Shown here: piece after piece, positions 1 through 9,168 of the stretch
How the letters are laid out: every line of letters begins with the position of its first letter
Numbering within the stretch: the first letter of the stretch is position 1
Assembly: GCA_964486925.1 (NCBI GenBank)
Contig: CAZAOY010000024.1
Span: forward strand, 1 to 37,712
DNA length: 37,712 bases
DNA from: CAZAOY01 sp964486925
Lineage (GTDB): Bacteria; Bacillota; Clostridia; Oscillospirales; Ruminococcaceae
Direction of reading: 5' to 3'
Translations under genes and position numbers: made by a program
The notes under the pieces: generated by a model
The model's database searches: none
Told to the model about the DNA's origin: nothing
What the model saw: only the letters and a program-made list of their open reading frames with translations

Positions 1-66
<66 letters not shown>

Positions 67-76
67 AATTATGTGG

Positions 77-94
77 GGTGTGTGTAAGCACACC
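77..94 (+). other. small hairpin after tRNA-Phe
   Basis: GGTGTG and CACACC form a 6-bp stem around TGTAAG, 10 bases after the tRNA CCA end. The T-run downstream is short and displaced, so it is at best a weak terminator or a 3'-processing element. Confidence 0.3.
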
Positions 95-170
95 GGTGCA
101 TTTTAGTGGTTGTAGTTATAAGGATATGCGCTAGATATTTAGTGTCGGTGGATGTAACTTGTTGGTGCAA

Positions 171-200
171 TTGCTAGAGTACATTAGAGCTGTTTATACT
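171..200 (+). promoter_or_regulatory. possible promoter for tRNA-Gly
   Basis: TTGCTA and TATACT are 18 bases apart, with the -10 ending 34 bases before the mature tRNA. It overlaps the terminator-like hairpin at 187-228, so only one of the two readings may be functional. Confidence 0.35.
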
Positions 201-228
201 AATGTTGATTAGAGATAGACAGCTTTTG
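187..228 (+). terminator. terminator-like nested hairpin between the two tRNAs
   Basis: AGCTGT (188-193) pairs with ACAGCT (219-224). The loop contains a second stem, CTAAT-GTTG-ATTAG, and TTTTG follows. It could end the tRNA-Phe transcript. The T-run is short. Confidence 0.35.
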
Positions 229-234
229 TAGTAT

Positions 235-310
235 GCGGATTTAGCTCATTTGGTAGAGCGCCACCTTGCCAAGGTGGAGGTAGCGAGTTCGAGCCTCGTA
301 ATCCGCTCCA
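235..310 (+). tRNA. tRNA-Gly (GCC)
   Basis: The full cloverleaf is visible: acceptor GCGGATT (235-241) pairs with AATCCGC (300-306), discriminator T307, encoded CCA 308-310. The anticodon stem CCACC/GGTGG encloses TTGCCAA, with anticodon GCC at 268-270. It reads the Gly codons GGC and GGT. A good intrinsic terminator follows directly. Confidence 0.97.
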
Positions 311-317
311 AGATGAT

Positions 318-354
318 AAACCTCGTTCTTCATATTTTGGAGGACGAGGTTTTA
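318..354 (+). terminator. intrinsic terminator after tRNA-Gly
   Basis: AAACCTCGT (318-326) pairs with ACGAGGTTT (344-352), the stem extending inward by a few more pairs, and runs into TTTTA. It lies 8 bases after the tRNA CCA end. The rest of the gap up to the asnB promoter shows nothing I can name. Confidence 0.75.
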
Positions 355-457
355 GTTATATACTAAAGCTGTCCGCAGACGGTTTAATATGCATTCCCGT
401 ATGGCGGCAATAAAATCTCATTAATAATTATAACTTGTAAATAATTTTAAAAAGGTA

Positions 458-486
458 TTTTAATTTTGCGGTAAATGTGGTAAAAT
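458..486 (+). promoter_or_regulatory. possible asnB promoter (extended -10)
   Basis: An extended -10, TGG-TAAAAT (478-486), is preceded at 17 bases by a weak -35-like TTTTAA (458-463). It would give a leader of about 90 nt before the asnB start. The -35 match is poor, so the call rests on the TGn-TAAAAT. Confidence 0.4.
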
Positions 487-580
487 AGATATGTATTACT
501 TCGCCAATTAGTAAGTATATCGATATAAAAGTTTTAAGGCTTAAAGGAAGTAATTGATTTAAAATTAAGGAGAGATAGAT

Positions 581-2407
581 ATGTGCGGATTTGTAGGGTT
601 TACAAAGTGCATCCCTAACCAAAGAGAGGTGCTGGCTAGCATGATGAATACCATTGTGCATAGAGGCCCTGATAGCGGCGGGCAGTATGTAGACCAAGAT
701 GTGGCACTAGGATTTAGAAGGCTTAGCATTATCGATCTAGAGGGCGGCCATCAACCGCTTTATAATGAGGATAACACTGTTTGTATAGTATACAACGGTG
801 AGGTATATAACTTTAATGAGCTTCGTGAGGAGTTAATCGAGAAGGGGCATATCTTTACCACACACGTTGATTCAGAGGTACTACTCCATGCATACGAGGA
901 GTATGGGACGGAGTTTATCAGCAGGCTTCGAGGGATGTTTGCGTTTGTTATCTGGGATAGCGTAAACAAACAGCTTGTAGGTGCGAGGGACTACTTTGGG
1001 ATAAAACCCTTCTACTATGCTAATATGAACGGTAGCTTTATCTTTGGTTCGGAGATTAAAAGCTTTATTCCGCACCCTGACTTTGTTAAAAAGGTTAACA
1101 AAAAAGCGCTTAAACCCTATCTCACACTACAGTACTCAGCGACAGAAGAAACATTTTTTGAGGGGGTTTATAAGCTTCCTCCTGCACATTGCTTTATCTA
1201 TAAGGATGATAAGCTAGAGATTAAAAAATATTGGGATTTTGACTTTACTTCGAGCGAGGAAGCTTTTGAAGTATATCGTGACAGGATTGATGAAACTGTT
1301 AAGGAATCGGTTAAGGCTCACAAGATTAGTGACGTTGAGATAGGTGCGTTTTTGTCAGGCGGGGTGGACTCTAGCTATGTAACTGCATGTATGATGCCTG
1401 ATAAGACCTTTTCTGTAGGGTTTAACTATGAGAAATTTAGCGAGGTTAACCTTGCTAAAGAGCTTTCGGATATACTAAAGATTGAAAACTATCAAAAGAT
1501 GGTAACAGCAGACGAATGCTTTGAAAGCTTTTCGGATATACAGTATCACATGGATGAACCGCAATCTAACCCTTCCTCTGTACCGCTTTATTTTTTGGCA
1601 AAGCTTGCAAAAGAGCAGGTAACGGTGGTGCTTTCGGGAGAGGGAGCGGACGAGATATTCGGTGGGTATGAGTGGTATCAGGATACGAGGAATCAAAGAA
1701 GATATCAGATACTGCCTAAGTTTATAAGACGATGGGTTTATGCTGTCGTTAGAAATATGAAGGACTTTAAGGGTAAGGCAATGCTTCAAAAGGGGGCTTG
1801 CCCTGTAGAGGATTACTTTGTTGGTGAGGCATTTGTCTTTAGCGAGGAAGAATCAGATAATATATTAACCTATGGCTGTAAGACAGCGCCTACGGTAAGG
1901 AGCATTACCCAAAAGGTATACGACCTAGCTAAAGGTAAGGATAGGGTAACAAAGATGCAGTATATCGATCTACTGCTTTGGCTACCTGGGGATATACTGC
2001 TAAAAGCTGATAAGATGAGCATGGCACATTCCTTAGAGCTAAGGGTACCGTTTTTAGATAAAGAGGTTATGAGGGTTGCTTCACAGGTACCTACAAAATT
2101 TAGGGTAAACAAACAAAACACAAAATATGTGTTTAGAAAAGCCGCGAACAAGACGATACCAAACGACTGGGCAGACCGCACAAAGGTAGGATTTCCAGTT
2201 CCGATAAGATACTGGTTACGCGAAGAAAAATACTATAACATAGTAAAGCAAAAGTTTACCGCTGACTATGTTAAGGAATTTTTTGTAACTGAAAACATTG
2301 TAAAGCTATTGGACGATCACTACCAAAGCAAGGCGAACAACGCAAGGAAGATCTGGACTGTATTTACCTTCTTAACATGGTATGAACGCTTTTTCGTTAA
2401 TCAATAG
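581..2407 (+). CDS. asnB: asparagine synthase, glutamine-hydrolysing
   Basis: This enzyme makes asparagine from aspartate, glutamine and ATP in the cytoplasm. The 608-residue protein begins MCGFVGF, so after Met removal Cys2 is the N-terminal nucleophile of a class II glutamine amidotransferase domain (about residues 1-190, with HRGPDS at 27-32). The C-terminal synthetase domain carries the ATP pyrophosphatase loop SGGVDSS at 259-265. Length and domain order are normal for AsnB. The start is fixed by the obligatory Cys2 and by an AAGGAGAG ribosome binding site 6 bases upstream. lon follows after about 70 bases on the same strand with no strong terminator between, so co-transcription is possible. 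Within the family, homologues can act on non-free-amino-acid acceptors, but nothing here suggests that. Confidence 0.95.
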   Translation: MCGFVGFTKCIPNQREVLASMMNTIVHRGPDSGGQYVDQDVALGFRRLSIIDLEGGHQPLYNEDNTVCIVYNGEVYNFNELREELIEKGHIFTTHVDSEVLLHAYEEYGTEFISRLRGMFAFVIWDSVNKQLVGARDYFGIKPFYYANMNGSFIFGSEIKSFIPHPDFVKKVNKKALKPYLTLQYSATEETFFEGVYKLPPAHCFIYKDDKLEIKKYWDFDFTSSEEAFEVYRDRIDETVKESVKAHKISDVEIGAFLSGGVDSSYVTACMMPDKTFSVGFNYEKFSEVNLAKELSDILKIENYQKMVTADECFESFSDIQYHMDEPQSNPSSVPLYFLAKLAKEQVTVVLSGEGADEIFGGYEWYQDTRNQRRYQILPKFIRRWVYAVVRNMKDFKGKAMLQKGACPVEDYFVGEAFVFSEEESDNILTYGCKTAPTVRSITQKVYDLAKGKDRVTKMQYIDLLLWLPGDILLKADKMSMAHSLELRVPFLDKEVMRVASQVPTKFRVNKQNTKYVFRKAANKTIPNDWADRTKVGFPVPIRYWLREEKYYNIVKQKFTADYVKEFFVTENIVKLLDDHYQSKANNARKIWTVFTFLTWYERFFVNQ

Positions 2408-2478
2408 TCCGTTATAGATGGGTGGTGGTACATCATTACCTAGCCTAGCGGTTTGCGGCTTGTACGAAAGGAACGAAT

Positions 2479-4815
2479 ATGAATAAAAGAGAGATAGTTC
2501 AACTGCCCATGGTGATACTAAAGGGCATGGTTGTGTTGCCGGAAACGGTATCTCACTTTGAGATACAAAGAGAGCAGTCAAAGAATGCTGTTAAATATGC
2601 AATGGAGAATAACAGCTCGATATTTCTAGTAACCCACAAGGACATGGCAAGTGACTCCTTTGATTATAAACAGGTTTATCAGGTTGGAACGGTGACAGAT
2701 GTTAAACAGATCTTAAGCCGCGGCGATTTGGGAAGTATTAGGGTTGTGGTAGAGTCAAGAAAGCGTGCTAAGCTTATTGAGGTTGTGGATACAAAGGATT
2801 ATCTAACTGCTATTGTGGAGGTTTTTGAGCCTGAGGTAGTGGATGTCGAGTCTGTAGAGATAATTTCCCTTACCCGTGCGGTAAAGAATGGATTTGAGGA
2901 TTTTTCCGCTTCTATTCCAAACTTTCCGGTAGACTCAATCCGCAAGGTTATGGGCGAAACCAACCCGACAGCGCTTATTAACACCATCTGTAGCATAATC
3001 CTGCTTGAGCCATCCTCAAAGCAAGAGATACTGGAGAAGATGGATGTTAAATCTCAGCTATTTGCGATGGATCTACTGCTTCAAAAGGAAACCGAGATAG
3101 TGTCCCTTCAGCTGGATGTTATGGAGCAGGTAAACTCTAAGATGGACAGTAAACAGCGGGAGTATTTTATAAAAGAACAGATAAAGGCGCTACAACAACA
3201 CCTTGACCACGAAAGCTACAATGAGGATCTTTCAGAGGTTGAGGAGTTTGATAAAAAGATACTAAAGATTAAAAACATCTCCACAGAAGCCAGAGAGAAG
3301 CTTTTAAAGGAATGTGAGCGACTATCCAAAACCATAAGCTTCCCGCAGGAGGCGGCGCAGATTAGAGCATATATCGAAACCTGTCTGTCACTGCCATGGG
3401 ATGTGTACACAAAGGATAAGATAGATATAGAAAAAGCCAAAAGAATACTGGATAAGGATCATTACGGCATGGATAAGGTTAAGGAGCGTATCCTTGAAAC
3501 TTTATCTGTACGTAAGCTTGCACCTAACATTAAGGGGCAGATTATCTGTCTTGCAGGGCCTCCGGGGGTAGGAAAGACCTCGATTGCCCAGTCTATCGCT
3601 AAGACCTTAGGAAGAAGGTATGCTAGAGTATCCCTTGGCGGGGTGCGGGATGAGGCGGATATTAGAGGACACCGAAAGACCTATCTAGGGGCGATGCCGG
3701 GTAGGATTATAAATGCGTTTATTACCGCAAAGTCCTGTAATCCGTTAATCCTTTTAGACGAGATTGACAAGATGTCAAACGATTTCAGAGGCGACCCATC
3801 AGCCGCTATGCTAGAGGTACTAGACAGTGAACAGCACACAACCTTTAGAGACCACTTTGTGGAGTTTCCGTTTGACCTTTCGGATGTGTTATTTATCACC
3901 ACGGCAAACAGTATTCAAAACATTCCAGGCCCTTTGCGGGATAGGATGGAGATTATCGAGCTTTCAAGCTATACAAGGGAAGAGAAGTTTAACATTGCAA
4001 AGTCACATCTTATCCCAAAACAGCTTAAACGTCATGGATTAACCGCAAAAACCTTTACCATTAGAAAGCCTGCATTATACAGCTTAATCGACTGTTACAC
4101 CAAAGAGGCGGGGGTTAGGGGACTAGAACGAAACATTAGTGCGTTATGCCGTAAGGCGGCGAAGAAGCTTGTTTCGGAGGAATGTACCAAGGTGGATATC
4201 GATGATACCGTTCTAATTGAACTCCTTGGAAACTATAAGTATATTAGGGATGATAAATCCAGTACGGACGAGATTGGGGTAGTAAGCGGGCTTGCTTGGA
4301 CTAGTGTCGGTGGAGAGATGTTAGAGATTGAAGCGGCTATCCTAGAAGGTACTGGTAAGATAAAGGTAACGGGAAGTCTAGGGGATGTTATGAAGGAATC
4401 CTCCCAGATAGCGGTAAGTATAGTGCGGGGGATAACCGATAGATATAACATCGACCCACAGTTTTATAAGAATAAGGATATACATATCCATGCTCCTGAA
4501 GGCGCAGTGCCTAAGGATGGGCCATCGGCGGGGGTTACTATGGTAACCGCACTGGTGTCGGCGTTATCTAATACGCCGGTGGATAGAAGGGTTGCGATGA
4601 CAGGAGAGGTATCGCTTCGTGGTAAGGTACTGCCAATTGGTGGGTTAAAGGAAAAATCCATGGCTGCATACCGTGCGGGTAAATCCATCGTTATTGTACC
4701 AAAGAATAATATGTCTGATCTTGATGATGTTGACGATACCGTAAAGGAAAAGATAAAATTTATCCCTGCGACTACAGTGTATGATGTGTTAGAGCACGCA
4801 CTAATTAAGCAGTGA
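2479..4815 (+). CDS. lon: ATP-dependent protease La (Lon)
   Basis: Lon is a cytoplasmic AAA+ serine protease that unfolds and degrades damaged and regulatory proteins. The 778-residue product has the usual order: N-terminal substrate-recognition (LAN) domain, helical linker, AAA+ module with Walker A GPPGVGKTS at 360-368 and Walker B ILLDEID, and a C-terminal protease domain with the catalytic dyad Ser683 (in DGPSAGV) and Lys726 (in GGLKEK). The Ser-Lys spacing of 43 residues matches E. coli Lon (Ser679/Lys722). A ribosome binding site AAAGGAA precedes the ATG. engB follows after 35 bases, a lon-engB order common in Firmicutes. No HrcA- or CtsR-type heat-shock operator was recognised upstream. 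Confidence 0.96.
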   Translation: MNKREIVQLPMVILKGMVVLPETVSHFEIQREQSKNAVKYAMENNSSIFLVTHKDMASDSFDYKQVYQVGTVTDVKQILSRGDLGSIRVVVESRKRAKLIEVVDTKDYLTAIVEVFEPEVVDVESVEIISLTRAVKNGFEDFSASIPNFPVDSIRKVMGETNPTALINTICSIILLEPSSKQEILEKMDVKSQLFAMDLLLQKETEIVSLQLDVMEQVNSKMDSKQREYFIKEQIKALQQHLDHESYNEDLSEVEEFDKKILKIKNISTEAREKLLKECERLSKTISFPQEAAQIRAYIETCLSLPWDVYTKDKIDIEKAKRILDKDHYGMDKVKERILETLSVRKLAPNIKGQIICLAGPPGVGKTSIAQSIAKTLGRRYARVSLGGVRDEADIRGHRKTYLGAMPGRIINAFITAKSCNPLILLDEIDKMSNDFRGDPSAAMLEVLDSEQHTTFRDHFVEFPFDLSDVLFITTANSIQNIPGPLRDRMEIIELSSYTREEKFNIAKSHLIPKQLKRHGLTAKTFTIRKPALYSLIDCYTKEAGVRGLERNISALCRKAAKKLVSEECTKVDIDDTVLIELLGNYKYIRDDKSSTDEIGVVSGLAWTSVGGEMLEIEAAILEGTGKIKVTGSLGDVMKESSQIAVSIVRGITDRYNIDPQFYKNKDIHIHAPEGAVPKDGPSAGVTMVTALVSALSNTPVDRRVAMTGEVSLRGKVLPIGGLKEKSMAAYRAGKSIVIVPKNNMSDLDDVDDTVKEKIKFIPATTVYDVLEHALIKQ

Positions 4816-4850
4816 TGGATATAGGTTATAGTTATGGAGGTGATAATTGA

Positions 4851-5489
4851 ATGGTGATAAACTATGCTAAGGCGGAGTTTTTAACTTCCTATGGCACGAT
4901 AGAGCAGATGCAGCAAAGTACCAAACACGAGATAGCGTTTGCGGGGAGATCTAATGTAGGAAAATCCTCCATAATTAACAAGCTTTTAAATCGAAAGAAC
5001 ATTGCAAGGGTAAGCTCTATGCCCGGTAAGACCGCTACTATAAATTTTTATGATGTAGATACTGTGCATTTTGTGGATCTACCGGGGTATGGATACGCTA
5101 AGGTGGCGAAAGCCGAAAAGCACCGCTGGTCGGATTTAATAGAAGGATACTTTAATTCAGACCGCCAGTTTACCCTAGTGGTACTGCTTATCGATATCCG
5201 ACATAAGGTATCAGAACTGGATAGACAGATGACGGAGTATCTAATAAAGCGGGAGATGCCATTTATTATCGTGTTTACCAAGGCAGATAAGATAACTAAC
5301 AGCAAGCTTGTAGCGCAGGTAGAACAGCTTAAAAAGGATATACCCTATGCAGATGAGATAGAGATGATTTGTTGCTCCTCACTAACTGGGATGGGGATTG
5401 ACAAGGTTAAGGCGATTATAGAGGAGGTATCGGCGGTAGAGTTTAACCCGACCGAAACAGAACAGGAGAGTATGCAGGATGAACAGTAA
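4851..5489 (+). CDS. engB: ribosome biogenesis GTPase EngB (YsxC/YihA)
   Basis: This small Era-like GTPase is required for 50S ribosomal subunit assembly. The protein has 212 residues. G1 is GRSNVGKSS at 32-40, G3 is DLPGYG starting at Asp76, and G4 is TKAD at 143-146. The characteristic family signature SMPGKTATINFY lies in the switch region. The ATG is preceded by a strong GGAGGTGAT, 7 bases upstream. A short acidic Glu/Gln tail extends beyond the G domain. The stop codon overlaps the start of lysA by 11 bases, which implies translational coupling. Confidence 0.95.
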   Translation: MVINYAKAEFLTSYGTIEQMQQSTKHEIAFAGRSNVGKSSIINKLLNRKNIARVSSMPGKTATINFYDVDTVHFVDLPGYGYAKVAKAEKHRWSDLIEGYFNSDRQFTLVVLLIDIRHKVSELDRQMTEYLIKREMPFIIVFTKADKITNSKLVAQVEQLKKDIPYADEIEMICCSSLTGMGIDKVKAIIEEVSAVEFNPTETEQESMQDEQ

Positions 5490-6786
5490 CTTTGTGGAGA
5501 GTAATTTTTCAGTAAATGAGGATGGAAACCTAACTATAGGCGGGGTTGATACCGTTTCCCTTGCAAAGGAATACGGCACACCGCTTTATGTAATGGATGA
5601 GGATGTAATAAGACGAAACTGTAGGCTTTATAAAGACTCTATGGATAGGTTTTACGGCGGAAACGGAATGGTTTGCTATGCTAGTAAGGCATTTAGCTGT
5701 AAGCATATCTATCGTGTAGCGATGGATGAGGGCTTAGGGATTGACGTTGTATCGATGGGAGAGCTATACACCGCAATGCAGGCGGGATTTCCTACCGATA
5801 AGGTGTTCTACCACGGTAACAACAAATCCTATGAAGAGTTAAAGTACGCACTGGAGAACAAGGTGTACCGAATTGTGGTGGACAGCTTTGAAGAACTTGC
5901 TATGTTAGATGAACTTGCAAGAGAGCTAGGAACTACAGCAAACATCTTCCTAAGACTTACCCCAGGGGTGGACGCACATACCCATGATTTTATCACAACC
6001 GGTAAGGTAGATTCTAAGTTTGGGTTTGCTATTGAGCTTGGATACGCCATGGATGTGGTGAAGAAGGCGATTACATTAGATAACATTAAAGTTTGCGGTA
6101 TACATTGTCATATCGGTTCACAGATATTTGATATCGAGCCGTTTGAACATACCGCTAAGGTTATGCTAGGATTTATCGCTGACGTTAAGAAGGAAACAGG
6201 ATATATAATAAACGAGCTAAACCTTGGGGGCGGATTTGGGATTAAGTACACCCAAAATGACGACCCTGTGCCGTATGAGAGCTATATGGAGAAGGTATCG
6301 ATAGCGGTAAAGGACACATGCAAAGCGCTAGGGATCGATACTCCGTTTATCGTGATCGAGCCGGGCAGATCTATTGTAGGGTCAGCGGGGATTACCCTTT
6401 ATACTGTAGGCGGGGTTAAGGAGATTAAAGGTATCCGTACCTATGTAGCGGTAGACGGAGGGATGACCGATAACATTCGGTATGCACTATACGACGCTAG
6501 ATATGAGTTTACGGTAGCTAATAAGGCAAACCTTCCTAAGGATAACACCGTTACCATAGCGGGAAGATGTTGCGAAAGCGGTGATTTAATCGGTAAGGAC
6601 GTACCACTTCAATCCGCTTGTAAGGGGGATATTCTAGCCTCCTTTGCTACAGGGGCGTACAACTATTCTATGTCTAGTAACTATAACCGTACTCTAAAAC
6701 CTGCGGTGGTAATGGTGAAGGATAAGGCTAGCAAGGTGGTTGTAAAGAGAGAAACCCTTGAGGATGTAGTAAGAAACGACGTTTAG
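5479..6786 (+). CDS. lysA: diaminopimelate decarboxylase
   Basis: LysA catalyses the last step of lysine synthesis, decarboxylating meso-diaminopimelate with pyridoxal phosphate. The 435-residue protein is a fold-type III enzyme. The PLP-binding lysine is Lys70 in the YASKAF motif of the N-terminal TIM barrel. The HIGSQ motif begins at His211 and the CESGD motif, contributing the active-site Cys365, is at 365-369. The phosphate-binding GGGFG follows NLGG, as expected. The start lies inside engB (11-base overlap), with an AGGAGAG-like ribosome binding site in the engB coding sequence. Length is typical. It belongs to the same run as lon and engB, so expression may follow that unit rather than a lysine-specific switch; I see no L-box upstream. 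Confidence 0.95.
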   Translation: MNSNFVESNFSVNEDGNLTIGGVDTVSLAKEYGTPLYVMDEDVIRRNCRLYKDSMDRFYGGNGMVCYASKAFSCKHIYRVAMDEGLGIDVVSMGELYTAMQAGFPTDKVFYHGNNKSYEELKYALENKVYRIVVDSFEELAMLDELARELGTTANIFLRLTPGVDAHTHDFITTGKVDSKFGFAIELGYAMDVVKKAITLDNIKVCGIHCHIGSQIFDIEPFEHTAKVMLGFIADVKKETGYIINELNLGGGFGIKYTQNDDPVPYESYMEKVSIAVKDTCKALGIDTPFIVIEPGRSIVGSAGITLYTVGGVKEIKGIRTYVAVDGGMTDNIRYALYDARYEFTVANKANLPKDNTVTIAGRCCESGDLIGKDVPLQSACKGDILASFATGAYNYSMSSNYNRTLKPAVVMVKDKASKVVVKRETLEDVVRNDV

Positions 6787-6802
6787 GTTAGGGAGTTAGC
6801 GT

Positions 6803-7657
6803 ATGAAGATAGCGGTGCTTAGCGATATCCATAGCAATAGCATAGCGTTAAAGGCGTGTCTTGATGAGGCTATAGGGTGCGGGGTTGATAGGATAATCTT
6901 TTTAGGGGATTATCTAAGCGACTGCGCTTACCCTAAACGCACGCTTAAGCTTTTAGCGGATGTGGCTAACACCCTGCCTTGTTACTTTATTAAGGGGAAT
7001 CGTGAGGAATATCTTATTGATTACCACTATACAAGCGACAAAAACTGGTGTTACTGCTCTAGTAGTGGATCACTGCTCTACACCTATGAGGAGATTACCG
7101 CTAGAGATATAGAGTGGTTTGAATCCCTTAACATCTGTGATACCATTAGGATAGAGGGGTATGCGGATATTACCGCCTGTCATGGTTCGCTTACCAACAC
7201 AAGAGAGCATATGCGACCATCCTCACAAACCACCAAGCAGTATATGGATAATGCTGATACACAGTATCTACTATGCGGTCACACCCACCTACAGTTTGAA
7301 TATAAATATAATGGTAAGACCCTGATTAACCCCGGTGCGGTAGGGGTGCAGTGTAGCGAACAGACTAAGGCGCAGTTTGTAGTACTTAGCTGGTCACAGG
7401 ATCGGTGGGTATGCACATTTAAGTCGGTTGATTATGATATTAATGCGGTAATAGCAGAGATTAAGCAGAGCGGACTGCTTAAAAAGAGCAATGTATGGGC
7501 AAGAGGGGTTATCAAAAATATCACCACAGGCCATAACTATATGTTAGACTGCTTTAAGCTGGCATTAGCGGAGTATGAGCAGTCGGACGGATATATAAAG
7601 GGTGCAAGAGTACCAGAATGTTACTGGGAAAAGGCGGCTAAGGCGCTAGATTTATAA
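6803..7657 (+). CDS. calcineurin-like metallophosphoesterase family protein
   Basis: This is a probable cytoplasmic phosphoesterase of the MJ0936/YfcE-like group; the substrate is unknown. The two-metal motifs are complete: D8-x-H10 (LSDIHSN), GDY with Asp36, GNRE with Asn66, CHGS with His127, and GHTH with His160 and His162, followed by NPGAVG. The N-terminal domain (about residues 1-200) covers the catalytic core. The remaining 80 residues are an extra C-terminal extension, longer than in minimal YfcE-type enzymes, ending in a small region I do not recognise. It starts 16 bases after lysA, preceded by AGGGAG, and ends 15 bases before glyS. Its place between lysA and glyS gives no functional clue. 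Confidence 0.85.
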   Translation: MKIAVLSDIHSNSIALKACLDEAIGCGVDRIIFLGDYLSDCAYPKRTLKLLADVANTLPCYFIKGNREEYLIDYHYTSDKNWCYCSSSGSLLYTYEEITARDIEWFESLNICDTIRIEGYADITACHGSLTNTREHMRPSSQTTKQYMDNADTQYLLCGHTHLQFEYKYNGKTLINPGAVGVQCSEQTKAQFVVLSWSQDRWVCTFKSVDYDINAVIAEIKQSGLLKKSNVWARGVIKNITTGHNYMLDCFKLALAEYEQSDGYIKGARVPECYWEKAAKALDL

Positions 7658-7672
7658 AGGAGTGAAGTAGTA

Positions 7673-9049
7673 ATGAATAATGCAGATAAAACGATGGATA
7701 AAATTGTTGCTTTATGTAAAAGCAGAGGCTTTGTATACTCGGGTAGTGAGATATACGGCGGACTTGCTAATACATGGGATTACGGTCCTTTAGGGGTTGA
7801 GTTTAAGAACAACGTTAAAAAGGCATGGTGGAAACGCTTTGTGCAGGAGTCGCCATATAATGTAGGATTGGATTCAGCGCTTTTGATGAATCCCCAGGTA
7901 TGGGTTGCATCCGGTCACGTAGGTGGGTTTACCGACCCATTAATGGACTGTAAGGCTTGTAAAACCCGTCATAGAGCTGATCAGCTGATTGAAGCCGAGG
8001 GCAAGGTTGTACCTAACGGTTGGTCGAATGAGCAGATGAAGCAGTACATAGATGAGAATAACATTGTATGTCCAGACTGCGGCAAGGCTGATTTTACCGA
8101 TATCAGAAAGTTTAACATGATGTTTAAAACCTTCCAAGGGGTTACAGAGGACTCCACCAATGAGATCTATCTACGTCCCGAAACTGCACAGGGTATCTTT
8201 GTTAATTTTGCCAACATCCAAAGGACTACACGTAAAAAGATTCCTTTCGGAGTAGGACAGGTGGGTAAATCCTTTAGAAATGAGATCACCCCAGGAAATT
8301 TTACCTTTAGAACCCGTGAGTTTGAACAGATGGAGCTAGAGTTTTTCTGCAAACCTGGTACTGATATAGAGTGGTTTAACTATTGGAAAGAGTTTTGTAA
8401 AAACTGGTTGCTTGATCTTGGCATGAAGGCTGAAAACCTACGACTACGTGACCACGAACAAGAGGAGCTATCCCACTACTCGAATGCAACCACCGACTTT
8501 GAATTTTTATTCCCATTCGGTTGGGGAGAGCTTTGGGGTATCGCGGACAGAACAGACTTTGACCTAAAACAGCATATGAACCACAGCGGCAAACCGCTTG
8601 ACTACTTTGACCCAGAAACAAATGAAAGATACATTCCATATACAATAGAACCATCCTTAGGTGCAGACAGAGCGGCACTTGCCTTCCTTGCTGACGCATA
8701 CGACGAGGAGGTAATAGACGAGAAGGATACCAGAATAGTGCTACGGCTTCATCCGGCATTAGCGCCGTTTAAGGCGGCTATTCTACCGCTTTCTAAAAAG
8801 CTTTCGGATAAAGCTAACGAGATATACGCTAACCTTTCAAAGAAATTTATGATAGACATGGATGTAGCAGGCTCTATCGGTAAGAGATACCGCAGACAGG
8901 ATGAAATTGGTACTCCGTACTGTATCACGGTAGACTTTGAAACCGAGAATGACGGTTGTGTAACGGTTCGTGACCGTGACACCATGGCACAGGAGCGGGT
9001 GTTAATCGGTGACTTAGTAAAGTTTATCGAAGAAAAGCTTGAGTTTTAA
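7673..9049 (+). CDS. glyS: glycyl-tRNA synthetase (alpha2 type)
   Basis: This class II synthetase charges tRNA-Gly with glycine. The 458-residue single chain is the eukaryote/archaea-like alpha2 form found in many Gram-positive bacteria, not the alpha2beta2 GlyQ/GlyS form. Motif 2 contains FRNE at 201-204 and motif 3 contains GADR at 330-333. A zinc-ribbon-like pair of CxxC motifs (CKAC and CPDC) lies in the insertion after motif 1. The C-terminal anticodon-binding domain includes a YRRQDEIGTPYC stretch. An AAAGGAG ribosome binding site precedes the ATG. There is no room for a glycine T-box in the 15-base gap upstream. A tRNA-Gly gene happens to lie in the same window at 235-310. Confidence 0.96.
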   Translation: MNNADKTMDKIVALCKSRGFVYSGSEIYGGLANTWDYGPLGVEFKNNVKKAWWKRFVQESPYNVGLDSALLMNPQVWVASGHVGGFTDPLMDCKACKTRHRADQLIEAEGKVVPNGWSNEQMKQYIDENNIVCPDCGKADFTDIRKFNMMFKTFQGVTEDSTNEIYLRPETAQGIFVNFANIQRTTRKKIPFGVGQVGKSFRNEITPGNFTFRTREFEQMELEFFCKPGTDIEWFNYWKEFCKNWLLDLGMKAENLRLRDHEQEELSHYSNATTDFEFLFPFGWGELWGIADRTDFDLKQHMNHSGKPLDYFDPETNERYIPYTIEPSLGADRAALAFLADAYDEEVIDEKDTRIVLRLHPALAPFKAAILPLSKKLSDKANEIYANLSKKFMIDMDVAGSIGKRYRRQDEIGTPYCITVDFETENDGCVTVRDRDTMAQERVLIGDLVKFIEEKLEF

Positions 9050-9066
9050 TTAGGATAGATTATAAA
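9039..9066 (+). promoter_or_regulatory. possible dnaE promoter
   Basis: TTGAGT, overlapping the glyS end, and TATAAA are 16 bases apart. This would give a leader of roughly 95 nt before dnaE. Both boxes deviate from consensus. Confidence 0.35.
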
Positions 9067-9100
9067 TGTAATAAAGGTTTAGTTTAGGGAGTAGCGGGTT

Positions 9101-9132
9101 AAGGTTTGTAAAAGCATATCCGTTACAACCTT
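9101..9132 (+). other. hairpin in the glyS-dnaE gap
   Basis: AAGGTTTGTAA (9101-9111) pairs with TTACAACCTT (9123-9132) with a single bulged T and an 11-base loop. No T-run follows, so it is not a classical terminator. It would sit in the dnaE leader about 35 bases before the start codon. Confidence 0.45.
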
Positions 9133-9168
9133 GCAGAGCATTTTAGCTATATAGACCAGAGGGTAATA

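Noticed and set aside
428..697. Minus-strand frame over the asnB start
   Set aside because: It overlaps the asnB promoter and start and looks like a shadow without a ribosome binding site.
7658..7672. T-box leader for glyS
   Set aside because: The gap is only 15 bases and there is no T-box sequence in the upstream coding region.
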